A stretch of DNA of 13,227 bases, from positions 1-13,227 of the forward strand of contig JAGQIB010000093.1 in assembly GCA_020431545.1 (NCBI GenBank), given 5' to 3'. The number at the start of each line of letters is the position of its first letter. Positions within the stretch are counted from its first letter, which is position 1. The DNA comes from Gemmatimonadota bacterium (lineage in GTDB: Bacteria > ARS69). A program made the translations under genes and the position numbers. Positions 1 to 8,900 of this stretch are shown here, in pieces. The notes beneath the pieces were generated by a model. That model was given only the letters and a program-made list of their open reading frames with translations. It had not been told where the DNA came from and searched no databases.

Positions 1-714
1 GCGATCATCATGGACGGCAACGGGCGCTGGGCGAAGAGCCGGCACCTGCCGCGCCTCGCCGGCCACCGGGCCGGCGTCCAGCCGGTGCGCGAGAGCGTCC
101 GCGCGTGCGACGAGCTCGGAGTGCAGGCGCTCACGCTCTACGCGTTCTCGGTCGAGAACTGGAACCGTCCCCGCGCCGAGATCAACGGCCTGATGCAGGC
201 GCTGAAGGACACGTTGCGGCGCGAGCAGCCCGAGCTGAACGAGAACGGCGTGCGCCTCCGCACGATCGGCCGCATCCACGATCTGCCCTGGGGCGTGCGC
301 CGTCAGATCGAGCAGACGACGCGGGCGCTGGGAGACAACACCGGCATGGTGCTGAACCTCGCGCTCTCGTACGGCGGCCGCCCCGAGCTCGCCGACGCGG
401 CGCGCGCGATCGCGGAGGACGTGCGGGCCGGGCGCCTCGACCCGTCCGACGTCGACGAGGCCGCGCTCGAACGTCGCCTGTACACCGCCGGTCTGCCGGA
501 TCCGGATCTCCTGATCCGCACGTCCGGCGAGCTCCGCGTGTCGAACTTCCTGCTCTGGCAGATCGCGTACGCGGAGATCTGGGTCACCGAAACACCCTGG
601 CCGGAGTTCGGACGCGAGCAGCTGTATTCCGCGATCCTGGATTTCCAGCGTCGCGACCGACGCTTCGGACGCGTGGAGAGTGCGCGTCCCGAAGTGCCGA
701 GCCTGACGAGCTGA
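1..714 (+). CDS. uppS: Isoprenyl transferase (undecaprenyl diphosphate synthase), 5'-partial
   Basis: This cytoplasmic cis-prenyltransferase condenses isopentenyl diphosphate onto farnesyl diphosphate to make the C55 lipid carrier for peptidoglycan and surface glycans. The reading frame is open to the window edge, and the codons before the ATG at 10 read A-I-I, matching the family's AxIMDGNGRWA signature. That ATG is therefore an internal Met, and the true start (probably 15-20 codons upstream) is missing. Visible family motifs are MDGNGRW with the catalytic Asp (nt 10-30), SVENWNRP (nt 148-171), SYGGR (nt 367-381) and, near the C-terminus, RTSGELRVSNFLLWQIAYAE (nt 520-579). Only the N-terminus is missing compared with the usual ~250 residues. 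It is the first visible gene of the uppS-cdsA-dxr-rseP operon and ends 3 nt before cdsA. The identification is close to certain. Confidence 0.97.
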   Translation, partial: AIIMDGNGRWAKSRHLPRLAGHRAGVQPVRESVRACDELGVQALTLYAFSVENWNRPRAEINGLMQALKDTLRREQPELNENGVRLRTIGRIHDLPWGVRRQIEQTTRALGDNTGMVLNLALSYGGRPELADAARAIAEDVRAGRLDPSDVDEAALERRLYTAGLPDPDLLIRTSGELRVSNFLLWQIAYAEIWVTETPWPEFGREQLYSAILDFQRRDRRFGRVESARPEVPSLTS

Positions 715-717
715 CGA

Positions 718-1572
718 TTGGGAACTCTCAAGCGCGTCCTGTCCGGTGTCGTTTTCGTTCCCATTCTCGTGCTGATCTCCCGGTACGGCGGCGGCTGGTT
801 TCTCGCGCTCGTGGACATGATCCTGATCGTGGGGCTGTGGGAGTTCTACCGGCTGATGGAGGCGAAGGGGCTCAACCCGTCCAAGAAGGTGGGCGTCGCC
901 GCGACCCTCGTCCTCTCGACGCTCGCGTACTGGTACGGACCGGGACAGATGGGACACTGGCTCGCGCTGTTCCTGACGTCTTCCGTGGTCGTGATCACGA
1001 TCCGCGAGCTGATGCGCGAACAGCCGGCGTTTCCCGCGTACGACATCGCGACGACCGCCTTCGGCGTGATCTACGTGGGCTGGATGCTCGTCCACCTCGT
1101 GCTGCTGCGCGAGCTGCCGCGCGAGCTCGGTCTGCCGTACTCGGCGGGCAGCGCGTTCCTGCTGTACGCGTTCCTCATGGTGTGGGCCTGTGACACGGGC
1201 GCGTACTTCGTAGGCCTCACGTTCGGGCGGCACCGGCTGCTGGAGCGGGTGAGCCCCAAGAAGTCGGTCGAGGGCGCGATCGGCGGGTTCGCGAGCGCCG
1301 TTCTCGCGGCGCTCTGGGGACGTGCCTGGTTCGTCCGGGACGAGTTCGGACTGCCGTACCTGGCGGTGGGCGAGGCGGTGGTGCTCGGCGTGCTGGTGGG
1401 GACGCTCGGGCAGCTCGGGGACCTCGTGGAGTCGTTGCTCAAGCGGGATGCGCGCATCAAGGACAGCTCGGATACCATTCCCGGTCACGGCGGGATCCTG
1501 GATCGGTTCGACAGCCTGATGTTCGGGGCGCCCGTGACGTACTATTTCCTGCGATTGGTGGTGTTTCGATGA
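718..1572 (+). CDS. cdsA: Phosphatidate cytidylyltransferase (CDP-diacylglycerol synthase)
   Basis: This integral inner-membrane enzyme converts phosphatidic acid and CTP to CDP-diacylglycerol, the precursor of bacterial phospholipids. The protein has 284 residues, a normal length. Several hydrophobic segments run through it, for example around residues 5-45, 60-95, 110-160 and 180-225. The family signature is complete at residues 239-265: S-L-L-K-R, K248-D249, P255-G-H-G-G and D262-R-F-D. The start is TTG at 718, three bases after the uppS stop. No good Shine-Dalgarno sequence is visible, so translation is probably coupled to uppS. The stop overlaps the dxr start as ATGA. The TTG start is inferred from operon spacing and the Met-plus-hydrophobic N-terminus. 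No closer in-frame alternative fits better. Confidence 0.97.
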   Translation: MGTLKRVLSGVVFVPILVLISRYGGGWFLALVDMILIVGLWEFYRLMEAKGLNPSKKVGVAATLVLSTLAYWYGPGQMGHWLALFLTSSVVVITIRELMREQPAFPAYDIATTAFGVIYVGWMLVHLVLLRELPRELGLPYSAGSAFLLYAFLMVWACDTGAYFVGLTFGRHRLLERVSPKKSVEGAIGGFASAVLAALWGRAWFVRDEFGLPYLAVGEAVVLGVLVGTLGQLGDLVESLLKRDARIKDSSDTIPGHGGILDRFDSLMFGAPVTYYFLRLVVFR

Positions 1573-2747
1573 AGAAGCGGATCGTCGTCCTGGGGTCTTC
1601 GGGCTCGATCGGGCGCAGCACGCTCGACGTCGTCCGGGCCTGGCCCGACCGCTTCGAGGTCGTCGGACTCGGAAACGGCTCGCAGTGGGAGACGATGCTC
1701 GAGCAGGTGCGCGAGTTCCGGCCGAGCTTCGTGGCGGTCGCCGACGTGGAGGCGGCGCTCGCGCTGCGCGAAGCGCTCGGCGTGGACGAGGGCCCCGAGA
1801 TCCTCTCCGGGAGTGATGCGGCGGCGGAGGTCGCGACGGCGCCCGGGGCAGACCTCGTGGTGAATGGGCTCGTGGGGAGTCGCGGCCTCGTCCCGACCCT
1901 CGCCGCGCTCTCCGCCGGAACGACCGTCGCCATCGCGAACAAGGAAGCGCTCGTGGTGGGCGGCGAGCTTGTGAAGAGCACGGCCGAGCAGAGTGGCGCG
2001 AAGATCCTCCCGCTGGACAGCGAGCTCTCGGCGATTCACCAGTGCCTGCGCGGCAACTCCGAGCGAGCCGTACGCCGCGTGATCCTCACTGCGTCCGGTG
2101 GCCCTTTCCGCCGGCTGCCCCGGGAGGAGTTCGCGTCCATCCGCGCCGAGGACGCGCTCGCCCATCCCACCTGGGACATGGGACCGAAGATCACCGTCGA
2201 CTCCGCCACCCTGATGAACAAGGGCCTCGAGGTCATCGAGACGCACCACTACTTCGACCTGCCGTACGATCGCATCGACGTCGTGGTCCACCCGCAGTCG
2301 ATCGTGCACTCGTTCGTGGAGTACGTGGACCACTCGATGATGGCGCAGATCTCGACCCCGGACATGCGGCTCCCGATCCAGTACGCGCTGCTGCACCCGG
2401 AACGCCTCCCCTCGAACGTCGCCCCGCTGGACCTGGCCGGGGCCGGTCGGCTCGACTTCGAGGAACCGGACGAGTCCCGGTTCCCGTGCCTGCGCCTCGC
2501 CCGCGAGGCCGGACGGACCGGGGGCCTGGCCCCCGCGACCCTCAATGCGGCGAACGAGGTGGCCGTGGAGGCTTTCCTGGCGGGGGAGATCCGATTCACC
2601 GATATTCCGGGGGTGATCGAGGCGTGCCTGGAGCGCGCCGACGTCGACCAGCCGGCCACCGTCGAGAACTTCCAGCAGGCGGACGGGTTGACCCGGGACG
2701 AAGCCCGCCGGCAGGTGGAAGCCCGCCGCGAGAAGAGCCGACTCTAG
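1569..2747 (+). CDS. dxr: 1-deoxy-D-xylulose 5-phosphate reductoisomerase
   Basis: This cytoplasmic enzyme catalyses the second step of the MEP isoprenoid pathway. It converts DXP to 2-C-methyl-D-erythritol 4-phosphate with NADPH and a divalent metal. The 392-residue length is typical. The N-terminal NADPH loop is G-S-S-G-S-I-G (residues 9-15), and NKEALV follows the cofactor domain. Metal ligands by alignment to the E. coli enzyme are D150, E152 and E221 (E. coli E231). The substrate loop SGGPF starts at S176, and HPTWDMG and DSATLMNKGLE are intact. One oddity is that the residue after E152 is Leu (L153), whereas the family normally reads D-S-E-H there (see findings). The gene overlaps cdsA by 4 nt with only a weak GGTGGTG Shine-Dalgarno-like stretch, which implies translational coupling. 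It supplies precursors to UppS, encoded in the same operon. Confidence 0.97.
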   Translation: MKKRIVVLGSSGSIGRSTLDVVRAWPDRFEVVGLGNGSQWETMLEQVREFRPSFVAVADVEAALALREALGVDEGPEILSGSDAAAEVATAPGADLVVNGLVGSRGLVPTLAALSAGTTVAIANKEALVVGGELVKSTAEQSGAKILPLDSELSAIHQCLRGNSERAVRRVILTASGGPFRRLPREEFASIRAEDALAHPTWDMGPKITVDSATLMNKGLEVIETHHYFDLPYDRIDVVVHPQSIVHSFVEYVDHSMMAQISTPDMRLPIQYALLHPERLPSNVAPLDLAGAGRLDFEEPDESRFPCLRLAREAGRTGGLAPATLNAANEVAVEAFLAGEIRFTDIPGVIEACLERADVDQPATVENFQQADGLTRDEARRQVEARREKSRL

Positions 2748-2762
2748 GACGGAAAGGATTCC

Positions 2763-4112
2763 ATGGCGTTCGCGCAACCGCTGCTTTTTCTGATCATCGC
2801 ACTGTCGATCCTGGTCCTCGTTCACGAGTGGGGGCACTACTTCGTCGCGCGCCGTCTCGGCGTGCGCGTGCTCAAGTTCTCGATCGGGTTCGGGCCGGAG
2901 CTCCTCGGCATCACGCACGGCGACACGCGCTGGTCGATCAGCGCGATCCCGTTCGGCGGCTACGTCAAGTTCGCCGGCGACAACCCGGACGAAGGCTCCG
3001 AGGGACTCTCGGACGAGTTCCTCCGCAAGCCGCTGCCGACCCGCGCCGCGATCGTGCTGGCCGGTCCCGTGATGAACTACATCCTCGCGATCGTGCTGTT
3101 CGCGGTGGTCATCCTCTCGGCCGGCCGTGAGGTCCCGCCGCCGAGTCGCGTCGGGAGCATCATGGAAGGTTCGGTCGCCGAGACGATGGGACTGGAAGGC
3201 GGGGACTTCATTCGCTCCGTCAACGGCAAGCCGGTGTCCACGTGGGAAAGCTTCACGACCGAGCTCCACAAGATCAAGGCGAACGAGCCGTTCACACTGA
3301 CGGTGGAGCGCGACGGGCAGCCCGTGGAGCTTCAGGGCGAATCCGAGAAGGGCTTCGATCGCGGCGGCATGCTGGGCGTCTATCACTTCCGCCCGGCCGT
3401 GCTCGGCTTCGTGAAGCGCGGCGGTCCGGCCTGGAACGCGGGACTGCGGGCCCACGATCGGATCCTCGCGGTCGACGGTCAGCCGGTGGAGGGCTGGGCT
3501 TCGCTCAGCCACGCGTGCGACGCCGTCGCGGGACGCGAGGTCCCGATCCGCTACGAGCGCGACGGCCAGACCCACGACGCGCGCCTCACTCCCGATCGCG
3601 TGGAGGTCGAGGGCGACGACGGTGAGACCCGCGTCCACGCGGACATCGCGGTGGGCGCCTGGGTGGAGACCGTGCCGGTCGGACTCGGCCAGGCCATCGC
3701 GGGCGGGTTCGAGGAGACCTGGGGCCTGACGCGCCAGGTCCTCGGGTTCCTGCCGAGCGTGCCGGGCCTCGTATTCGAAGGCCTCAAGCGCATGGTCACC
3801 GGGCAGGAGCCTTCGGACGAAGGTCTCGGCGGTCCCGTGCGAATGGCGCAGATGTTCGGTGAGGCCGCGCGCTGGGGACTCGTGATGTTCCTCGGACTCA
3901 TGGCGAACATCTCGGCCCAGCTCGCGATCTTCAACCTGCTGCCGATCCCCGTGCTGGATGGCGGGCATCTGGCGCTCTACACCGTCGAGGCGATCACGCG
4001 TCGTCCGCCGTCGATCCGAGTTCAGGTCGTGCTGCAGCAGATCGGGTTCGCCCTGCTCCTGCTGCTGATGCTGTCCGTGACCGTCATGGACGTCGGGCGC
4101 ACGCTCGGCTGA
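2763..4112 (+). CDS. rseP: RIP metalloprotease RseP (site-2 protease)
   Basis: This inner-membrane zinc protease cuts transmembrane substrates. In E. coli its targets are the anti-sigma factor RseA, in the envelope stress response, and remnant signal peptides. The 449 residues match the E. coli length. The first membrane helix carries the zinc motif H21-E-W-G-H25, followed by the IPFGGYVKF loop. Two PDZ domains follow at about residues 120-190 and 215-285, the second with the typical GLRAHDRIL run. A C-terminal membrane segment carries the third ligand motif N-L-L-P-I-P-V-L-D399-G-G-H. A good Shine-Dalgarno (GGAAAGGA, 2751-2758) lies just before the ATG. The gene is the last of the uppS-cdsA-dxr-rseP block. 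No sigma-E or RseA homologue is visible here, so its substrate in this organism is unknown. Confidence 0.97.
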   Translation: MAFAQPLLFLIIALSILVLVHEWGHYFVARRLGVRVLKFSIGFGPELLGITHGDTRWSISAIPFGGYVKFAGDNPDEGSEGLSDEFLRKPLPTRAAIVLAGPVMNYILAIVLFAVVILSAGREVPPPSRVGSIMEGSVAETMGLEGGDFIRSVNGKPVSTWESFTTELHKIKANEPFTLTVERDGQPVELQGESEKGFDRGGMLGVYHFRPAVLGFVKRGGPAWNAGLRAHDRILAVDGQPVEGWASLSHACDAVAGREVPIRYERDGQTHDARLTPDRVEVEGDDGETRVHADIAVGAWVETVPVGLGQAIAGGFEETWGLTRQVLGFLPSVPGLVFEGLKRMVTGQEPSDEGLGGPVRMAQMFGEAARWGLVMFLGLMANISAQLAIFNLLPIPVLDGGHLALYTVEAITRRPPSIRVQVVLQQIGFALLLLLMLSVTVMDVGRTLG

Positions 4113-4145
4113 TTCGCTGACCCGTCGTTCGCGTGAGGGGGCGGT

Positions 4146-5033
4146 TTGGATCATTTCCTCGAGCTGATCGACGTCTCCGAGCTGACCACCCGGGTCGTGG
4201 CGTTTGCGCCGCGGCTCGGGTCCGCGCTCGTGTTCTTCGTCGGCTTCTGGTTCCTCTACCGGGTCTCGCGGATCCCGATCGAGGCTGCCCTGAAGCGCGG
4301 CGGCATGCACGAGACCATCATCACGCTCCTGGTCCGCAACGTGTACCGCTACACGGTACTGATCTTCGGGACCGTGATGGCCCTCGATCAGCTCGGCGTG
4401 AACATCGGCGCCGCGCTCGCGGGGCTCGGGGTCGCCGGCATCGCGATCGGCTTCGCGGCGCAGGATTCGGTGGCGAACGTCATCTCCGGTTTTCTCATCC
4501 TGTGGGACAAGCCGTTCGAGGTGGGGGACTGGCTCCGGGTCGACGGGCAGTTCGGTCGGGTGGCCGAGATCACGCTGCGGACGACGCGGCTGCAGACGAA
4601 CCAGAACACCTGGGTCGTTCTGCCGAACAAGAGCATCGTGGACGCGGTACTCGAGAACCTCTCGAAGAACGGGGAGACCCGGATCGACATCCCGATCGGC
4701 ATTGCCTACAAGGAGAACGTCGAGGCGGCACGCGCCGCGATCCTTCCCGTGCTGAACGGCATCGACGTCGTGCGCGAGCGCCCCGCTCCGGACGTCGTGG
4801 TCGTGGAACTCGGCGACTCCAGCGTGAACCTGCTGATGCGGGTGTGGGTCGACGACCCCGGAACGGAGCCGGCGGTGCGCGCCCGGGCGCTCGAAGGCGC
4901 CAAGCGGGCGCTCGACGACGCCGGCATCGAGATTCCGTTCCCGCACCTGCAGCTGTTCCTGGACGAGGTGCGGTCCCCGGTCTGGAAGGACCTGCGGGAG
5001 TTCGTCGCCGCGCGCGGTCGCGGCGGCGAGTAG
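4146..5033 (+). CDS. MscS-family small-conductance mechanosensitive channel
   Basis: This inner-membrane channel opens under membrane tension and releases solutes on hypo-osmotic shock. Its 295 residues are close to E. coli MscS (286), so this is the short single-module form. Hydrophobic helices lie at about residues 18-42 and 58-80. The pore-lining helix follows, with its Gly/Ala-rich packing pattern A-A-L-A-G-L-G-V-A-G-I-A-I-G-F-A-A-Q-D-S. Next come the beta domain (FEVGDWLRVDGQFGRVAEI, then TWVVLPNKSIVD) and an alpha/beta C-terminal domain ending near residue 280. The start is TTG at 4146 with GAGGGGG four bases upstream, 33 nt after the rseP stop, so it may be co-transcribed with rseP. 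The family is certain; the paralogue (MscS, YnaI-like or other) cannot be decided from sequence alone. Confidence 0.94.
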   Translation: MDHFLELIDVSELTTRVVAFAPRLGSALVFFVGFWFLYRVSRIPIEAALKRGGMHETIITLLVRNVYRYTVLIFGTVMALDQLGVNIGAALAGLGVAGIAIGFAAQDSVANVISGFLILWDKPFEVGDWLRVDGQFGRVAEITLRTTRLQTNQNTWVVLPNKSIVDAVLENLSKNGETRIDIPIGIAYKENVEAARAAILPVLNGIDVVRERPAPDVVVVELGDSSVNLLMRVWVDDPGTEPAVRARALEGAKRALDDAGIEIPFPHLQLFLDEVRSPVWKDLREFVAARGRGGE

Positions 5034-5190
5034 CCGCAGCCGCCGAGCGCGATCGACCCCACCGGGCCGGCACGCGCGCCGGAGCCGACCGCCTGCCCTG
5101 GTCCCGACCTGTCCCCGGCCCAGCACCTCCTCCCCGGACCGCTGTGCGATTCCGCCCTCAGGGGGCGTTCCCCTTTCGAACCGCCCGAAT

Positions 5191-5214
5191 GCGCCGAACC
5201 AACCCCCTCGGCGC
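5191..5214 (+). promoter_or_regulatory. Leader hairpin upstream of the secreted-protein pair
   Basis: A perfect 7-bp inverted repeat lies in the 209-bp gap between the mscS-like gene and the acidic exported protein. The arms are GCGCCGA (5191-5197) and TCGGCGC (5208-5214), with a C-rich 10-nt loop. It ends 12 nt before the Shine-Dalgarno AAAAGGAG (5227-5234). It has no T-tract, so it does not look like an intrinsic terminator. It could be a leader structure for the downstream pair, or chance in GC-rich DNA. No convincing -35/-10 promoter was found in this gap. A weaker 5-bp stem (AGGGG/CCCCT, 5160-5174) lies just upstream. Confidence 0.35.
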
Positions 5215-5242
5215 GGGCAGCTCTCGAAAAGGAGACCCTCGA

Positions 5243-5926
5243 ATGCGCGTTTCGCTCTCTCTGGGCGCCCTGCTCCTCCTGGCCGGCCTTCCGGTCCAGG
5301 CCGAGCCCGTGCCCCAGACCGCCCCCGGCCCCGTCGAGGAGCCCGTGGAGGCCGAACATTCCCCTGTCGACAACACCGTGCCCGAGATCCGGGCCACCCT
5401 CGAGGTCCGCGGCTTCCAGCTGCGCGAGCTCCGTCCCGATCCGCGCTACCACCGCGGCGGCGTCTACGTGGACGAGGGCGAGGGCCAGCCCGGCGCGCTG
5501 ACCTCCTTCGAAGAGTCCAAGCTCGCTTCGGCGCGTCAGGCCATCGAGGCGTCGCGCGTGGCGGGAACGCTGTACTCCACGATCCTCCCCGAGGACGCGG
5601 TCGCTCCGACCGAGGACGAGCTCGCCGAGCGCAAGCTCGACCTGCTCGAGGATCGGGCGGCGATCAACCCGTCCGACGACCCGCTGGCCGGCATCGCCGG
5701 CGACCTTCCGTCCGTGCAGGAGATGGGTCCGGAAGGCATGACCGCGGCCGAGCTCGCCAAGCTGAACCTCGGCACGACCGGCAACGACGAAGGCCTCGAG
5801 TCCGATGAAGCGACCCGCGGCGTACCGGCCGTTCCGACCACCGATTCGGTCGATGACTCGCAGCAGCCCGAAGCCGTCGCGGATCGCGCGGCGAAGGCGG
5901 CGAACGGCCAGGGAGGGAACCAGTAA
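5243..5926 (+). CDS. Acidic exported protein of unknown function, coupled to the metalloprotease gene
   Basis: This 227-residue protein matches no family I recognise. The N-terminus is a clear Sec signal peptide: basic Arg2, a leucine-rich core at residues 5-16 and a V-Q-A cleavage site after residue 20. The mature part is strongly acidic, with roughly 40 Asp/Glu against about 16 Lys/Arg. A Pro/Glu-rich stretch spans residues 21-45. A possibly folded middle, about residues 45-175, contains a helical-looking stretch (SFEESKLASARQAIEASR). The last ~50 residues are low-complexity and rich in D, E, N, Q, S and T. The ATG at 5243 is preceded by AAAAGGAG at 5227-5234; longer readings upstream lack a signal peptide and cross mscS. 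Its TAA shares one base with the ATG of the next gene (TAATG), so the two are surely co-translated. A role as protease partner, inhibitor or chaperone is inferred from that arrangement only. Confidence 0.85.
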   Translation: MRVSLSLGALLLLAGLPVQAEPVPQTAPGPVEEPVEAEHSPVDNTVPEIRATLEVRGFQLRELRPDPRYHRGGVYVDEGEGQPGALTSFEESKLASARQAIEASRVAGTLYSTILPEDAVAPTEDELAERKLDLLEDRAAINPSDDPLAGIAGDLPSVQEMGPEGMTAAELAKLNLGTTGNDEGLESDEATRGVPAVPTTDSVDDSQQPEAVADRAAKAANGQGGNQ

Positions 5927-8900
5927 TGAAGGCGAAGATCTTCGGCCTCACGGCCCCGGTCCTCGCGCTCGGCGCGCTGGTGGCGCCGGCGAACGCGTTC
6001 CAGGCACCCACCATCGGCTACGTGTCCGACGAGATGATCGCGGAAGCGCGACGTCAGGTCGCCGAGGCCCCGGTGGAGAGCGCGCACGACTTCGAGCGTG
6101 ACGACATGGACGACCGCTGGATGCTCGATCAGGAGCCGGACCCGCGCGCGCCCGGCAACGGGGACAACGACGCCACGCACTACGCGCGCGGCAACACGCT
6201 CGTCCTGCACTTCTTCATCAATCACACCGGTGGCACCTGGTCGCAGGCCGAGATGGACGCGGCGGCGGCGAAGGCGGCGATCGCCAAGGACTTCTACCGG
6301 AACAACGCGCCCGCCGGGGCGAACGTCGAGTTCGACAACGGGAGCAACAACCTCTACGCGTACTACGTGTGGAACTACGGCGCCAACATCCCGACCGACT
6401 CGATGACCTGGAACATCGCCGAGGCCGTTTCGGCCGGCATCGTCGCGGACTCCGACGGCGACGGCCTGTACGTGGACGACCTCACCTACAACCTGCAGGA
6501 CTGGGCCGGCGGCTGGGACAACGTCCTGTGCGTCTACCAGCCCGCGGACATCACGGGTCGGGCCTTCGCCTCGTACGGCGCGGCGCGGTGCGTCAACTAC
6601 ACCGATGACCTCGGGTCCGTCTGGGCGCACGAGTGGGGTCACATCTTCGGCTCCTGCGACGAGTACGTCGAGGGCGGACAGTGCAACGGCGGCATCAACT
6701 GCGGCGCGTGCCAGTCCACGTACCTCACCACGACCTACAACAACGGCAACTGCCAGCTCGCTTCCTGCCCGACCGACGTGTCCTGCATCATGATCAACAA
6801 CACGCTGTCGGGTTCGATCTGCCAGTACACGCTGGGCCACTGGGGCTGGGTGGACAGCGACAGCAACGGCTGGATGGACACGACGAGGCGTCGCCTCTCC
6901 GGCAACACGATGATCCCGATCTATCACATCGTGAACAACGGCTGGTACCTCTGGAGCGGCACCGAGGACAACGGTGGATTCGCCTATCACCAGAACAACC
7001 GATCGTGGGGCGTCGCGGGTCTGCGGTCGCCGGGTACGGACGACTACGACCTGCGCCTGTACGCCGACAACAACCACGACACCTACCTGGCCGGCTCGTC
7101 CTTCGGCGGGCAGCTGATCGACTTCGTGGTCGGCGACTACAACCACAACAACCTCGGCAACGAGCATCTCGAGGTCCGTCGCTGGAGCGGTACGGGCGGC
7201 AACTATCGCCTGCACTGGGAGAGCGGCACCGGCATCCTGTACCCGGACGGCGTGGCGCGCTCGTTCTCGCTCGCGAGCACGGACGTGGTGCGGTGCTGGG
7301 AAGTCCCGCTGTTCGGCGGCGAGACCATCTCGTTCGTCCTGGACAACACCAGCGGCAGCGGTGACATCGGCATGTCGCTGTTCAAGAGCAACGGCAGCGA
7401 CTACTACGCGGGCCGCGGCTCGGCCGTCTGGACCGCGGACAACACCGGCGCCAGCGGCACCGAGACCTACACGTACACCGTCCCCTCGGATGACGTGTAC
7501 GGACTCGTGGTGTTCAACAACACCGCCGCGTCTTCGGACTACACGATCCAGATCGGCCCGACGCCGGTGACCCTGGCCGAGGAGAGCCCGTTCCATTCCG
7601 GCCTCGATCTGCGCCTCTACAACTACGACCCGGCCGCCGGCTACTGGTCCGTGATCGGCACCCGCCCCACGGATTCCGCCACGGACACCGAGGTCGAGCT
7701 GTACGCCGAGTCGACGTACCAGACGCTGCTGGATCAGACGACGTACGGTGTGGGCGCGGTCGACTTCATCGCCGTGGACTACAACCACGCGTCGAGTGCG
7801 GCGGACTACGTGCGGGTCAACCGCCAGTCCGGCACGGCAACGCACCGCACGGAGTGGGAGCAGAGTGCCGACGTCATCTCCGGCATCACCGGCTCCTACA
7901 ACTTCGACGCGGGGCACGTGGTCAAGGTCTGGGACGCTTTCCTCACGAACGGCTGGTCCTACGCCGTGCGAAGCTACCAGGGCGGATTCAACGACGGTCT
8001 GTACCTGTTCGATTCGTCGGACGGGGACTACTACCAGGATCGCGCCGAGTTCGACGGCTACTCCAGCGGAGGTGCGGCGGGAGCCGGCGAGTTCCTGAAG
8101 TACCAGGCCGACGCTTCGGACTGGCACGGCCTCGTGCAGACGATGTTCGACGAAGCGAGCGGCACCTCGTCGCTCTGGTTCGGTCGCGAGATCGGAATGA
8201 ACGACGACGCCGCGGCCAGCTACTCGGAGGAGGTCCTCTGGGGCGAGACGACCACGAATACCTCCCAGTGGTGGATCTGGGCCGTGAAGCCGACCGGTGG
8301 TGAAGAGGCACGGATATCGCTCTACGGCGACGAGCCCTGCACGATCACCACGCTCAAGGCCTCGGATCAGACGGGGGTGGGCGTCGTCAACTACGTCGTC
8401 GGCGACTACAACCACACGCCGTTCGAGACCGTGTACCCGCGCGTCTGGCGGCAGCAGGGTTCGCAGCCGATGCGGGTCGAGGCCGAGGGCGGCACCGAGA
8501 CCATCATCTACCTCGGCGGCGGAGTGCCGGTCACGTACGACGCGAGCTGGCCCTCGAACGACGTGGCGGAGATCTACGACCTCTACCTGCCGTTCAACGT
8601 GCCGACCCGGATCGTGGTCGAGCCGCTCACCGGTTCGGCGGACTTCGAGGTGGCCCTGTTCCAGTCGTTCGGTGCGACGTACTACGCGAACGCCGGCCAG
8701 GCCATCGCGAACGCGGATGCGAACGGCGCCGGTGGAATGGAGATCATCGACGTCGTTCCGACCGCGAACGACTACTACGGTCTCGCGATCATCAACACCA
8801 ACGGTCTGTCCGGCACGTACCGGATCACCGTCGGCTCGCAGACGGCGGTCTCCGCGGATCTGCCGACCGACGTGACGGAGCTCTCGTTCGCCGCGTTCCC

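Noticed and set aside
5067..5082. CCGGC/GCCGG inverted repeat just after the mscS-like gene as a terminator
   Set aside because: The stem is only 5 bp and no T-tract follows. Such repeats are expected by chance at this GC content.
1542..5126. Very long minus-strand open frame (1194 codons) opposite cdsA, dxr, rseP and mscS
   Set aside because: It lies antisense to four firmly identified genes. Its translation is low-complexity Arg/His/Asp/Glu-rich, typical of the antisense frame of GC-rich coding DNA, and has no domain pattern.
4133..5242. Upstream extension of the acidic exported protein frame back to 4133
   Set aside because: It runs out of frame through the MscS-family gene and gives Arg-rich nonsense. 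The signal peptide and the Shine-Dalgarno fix the start at 5243.
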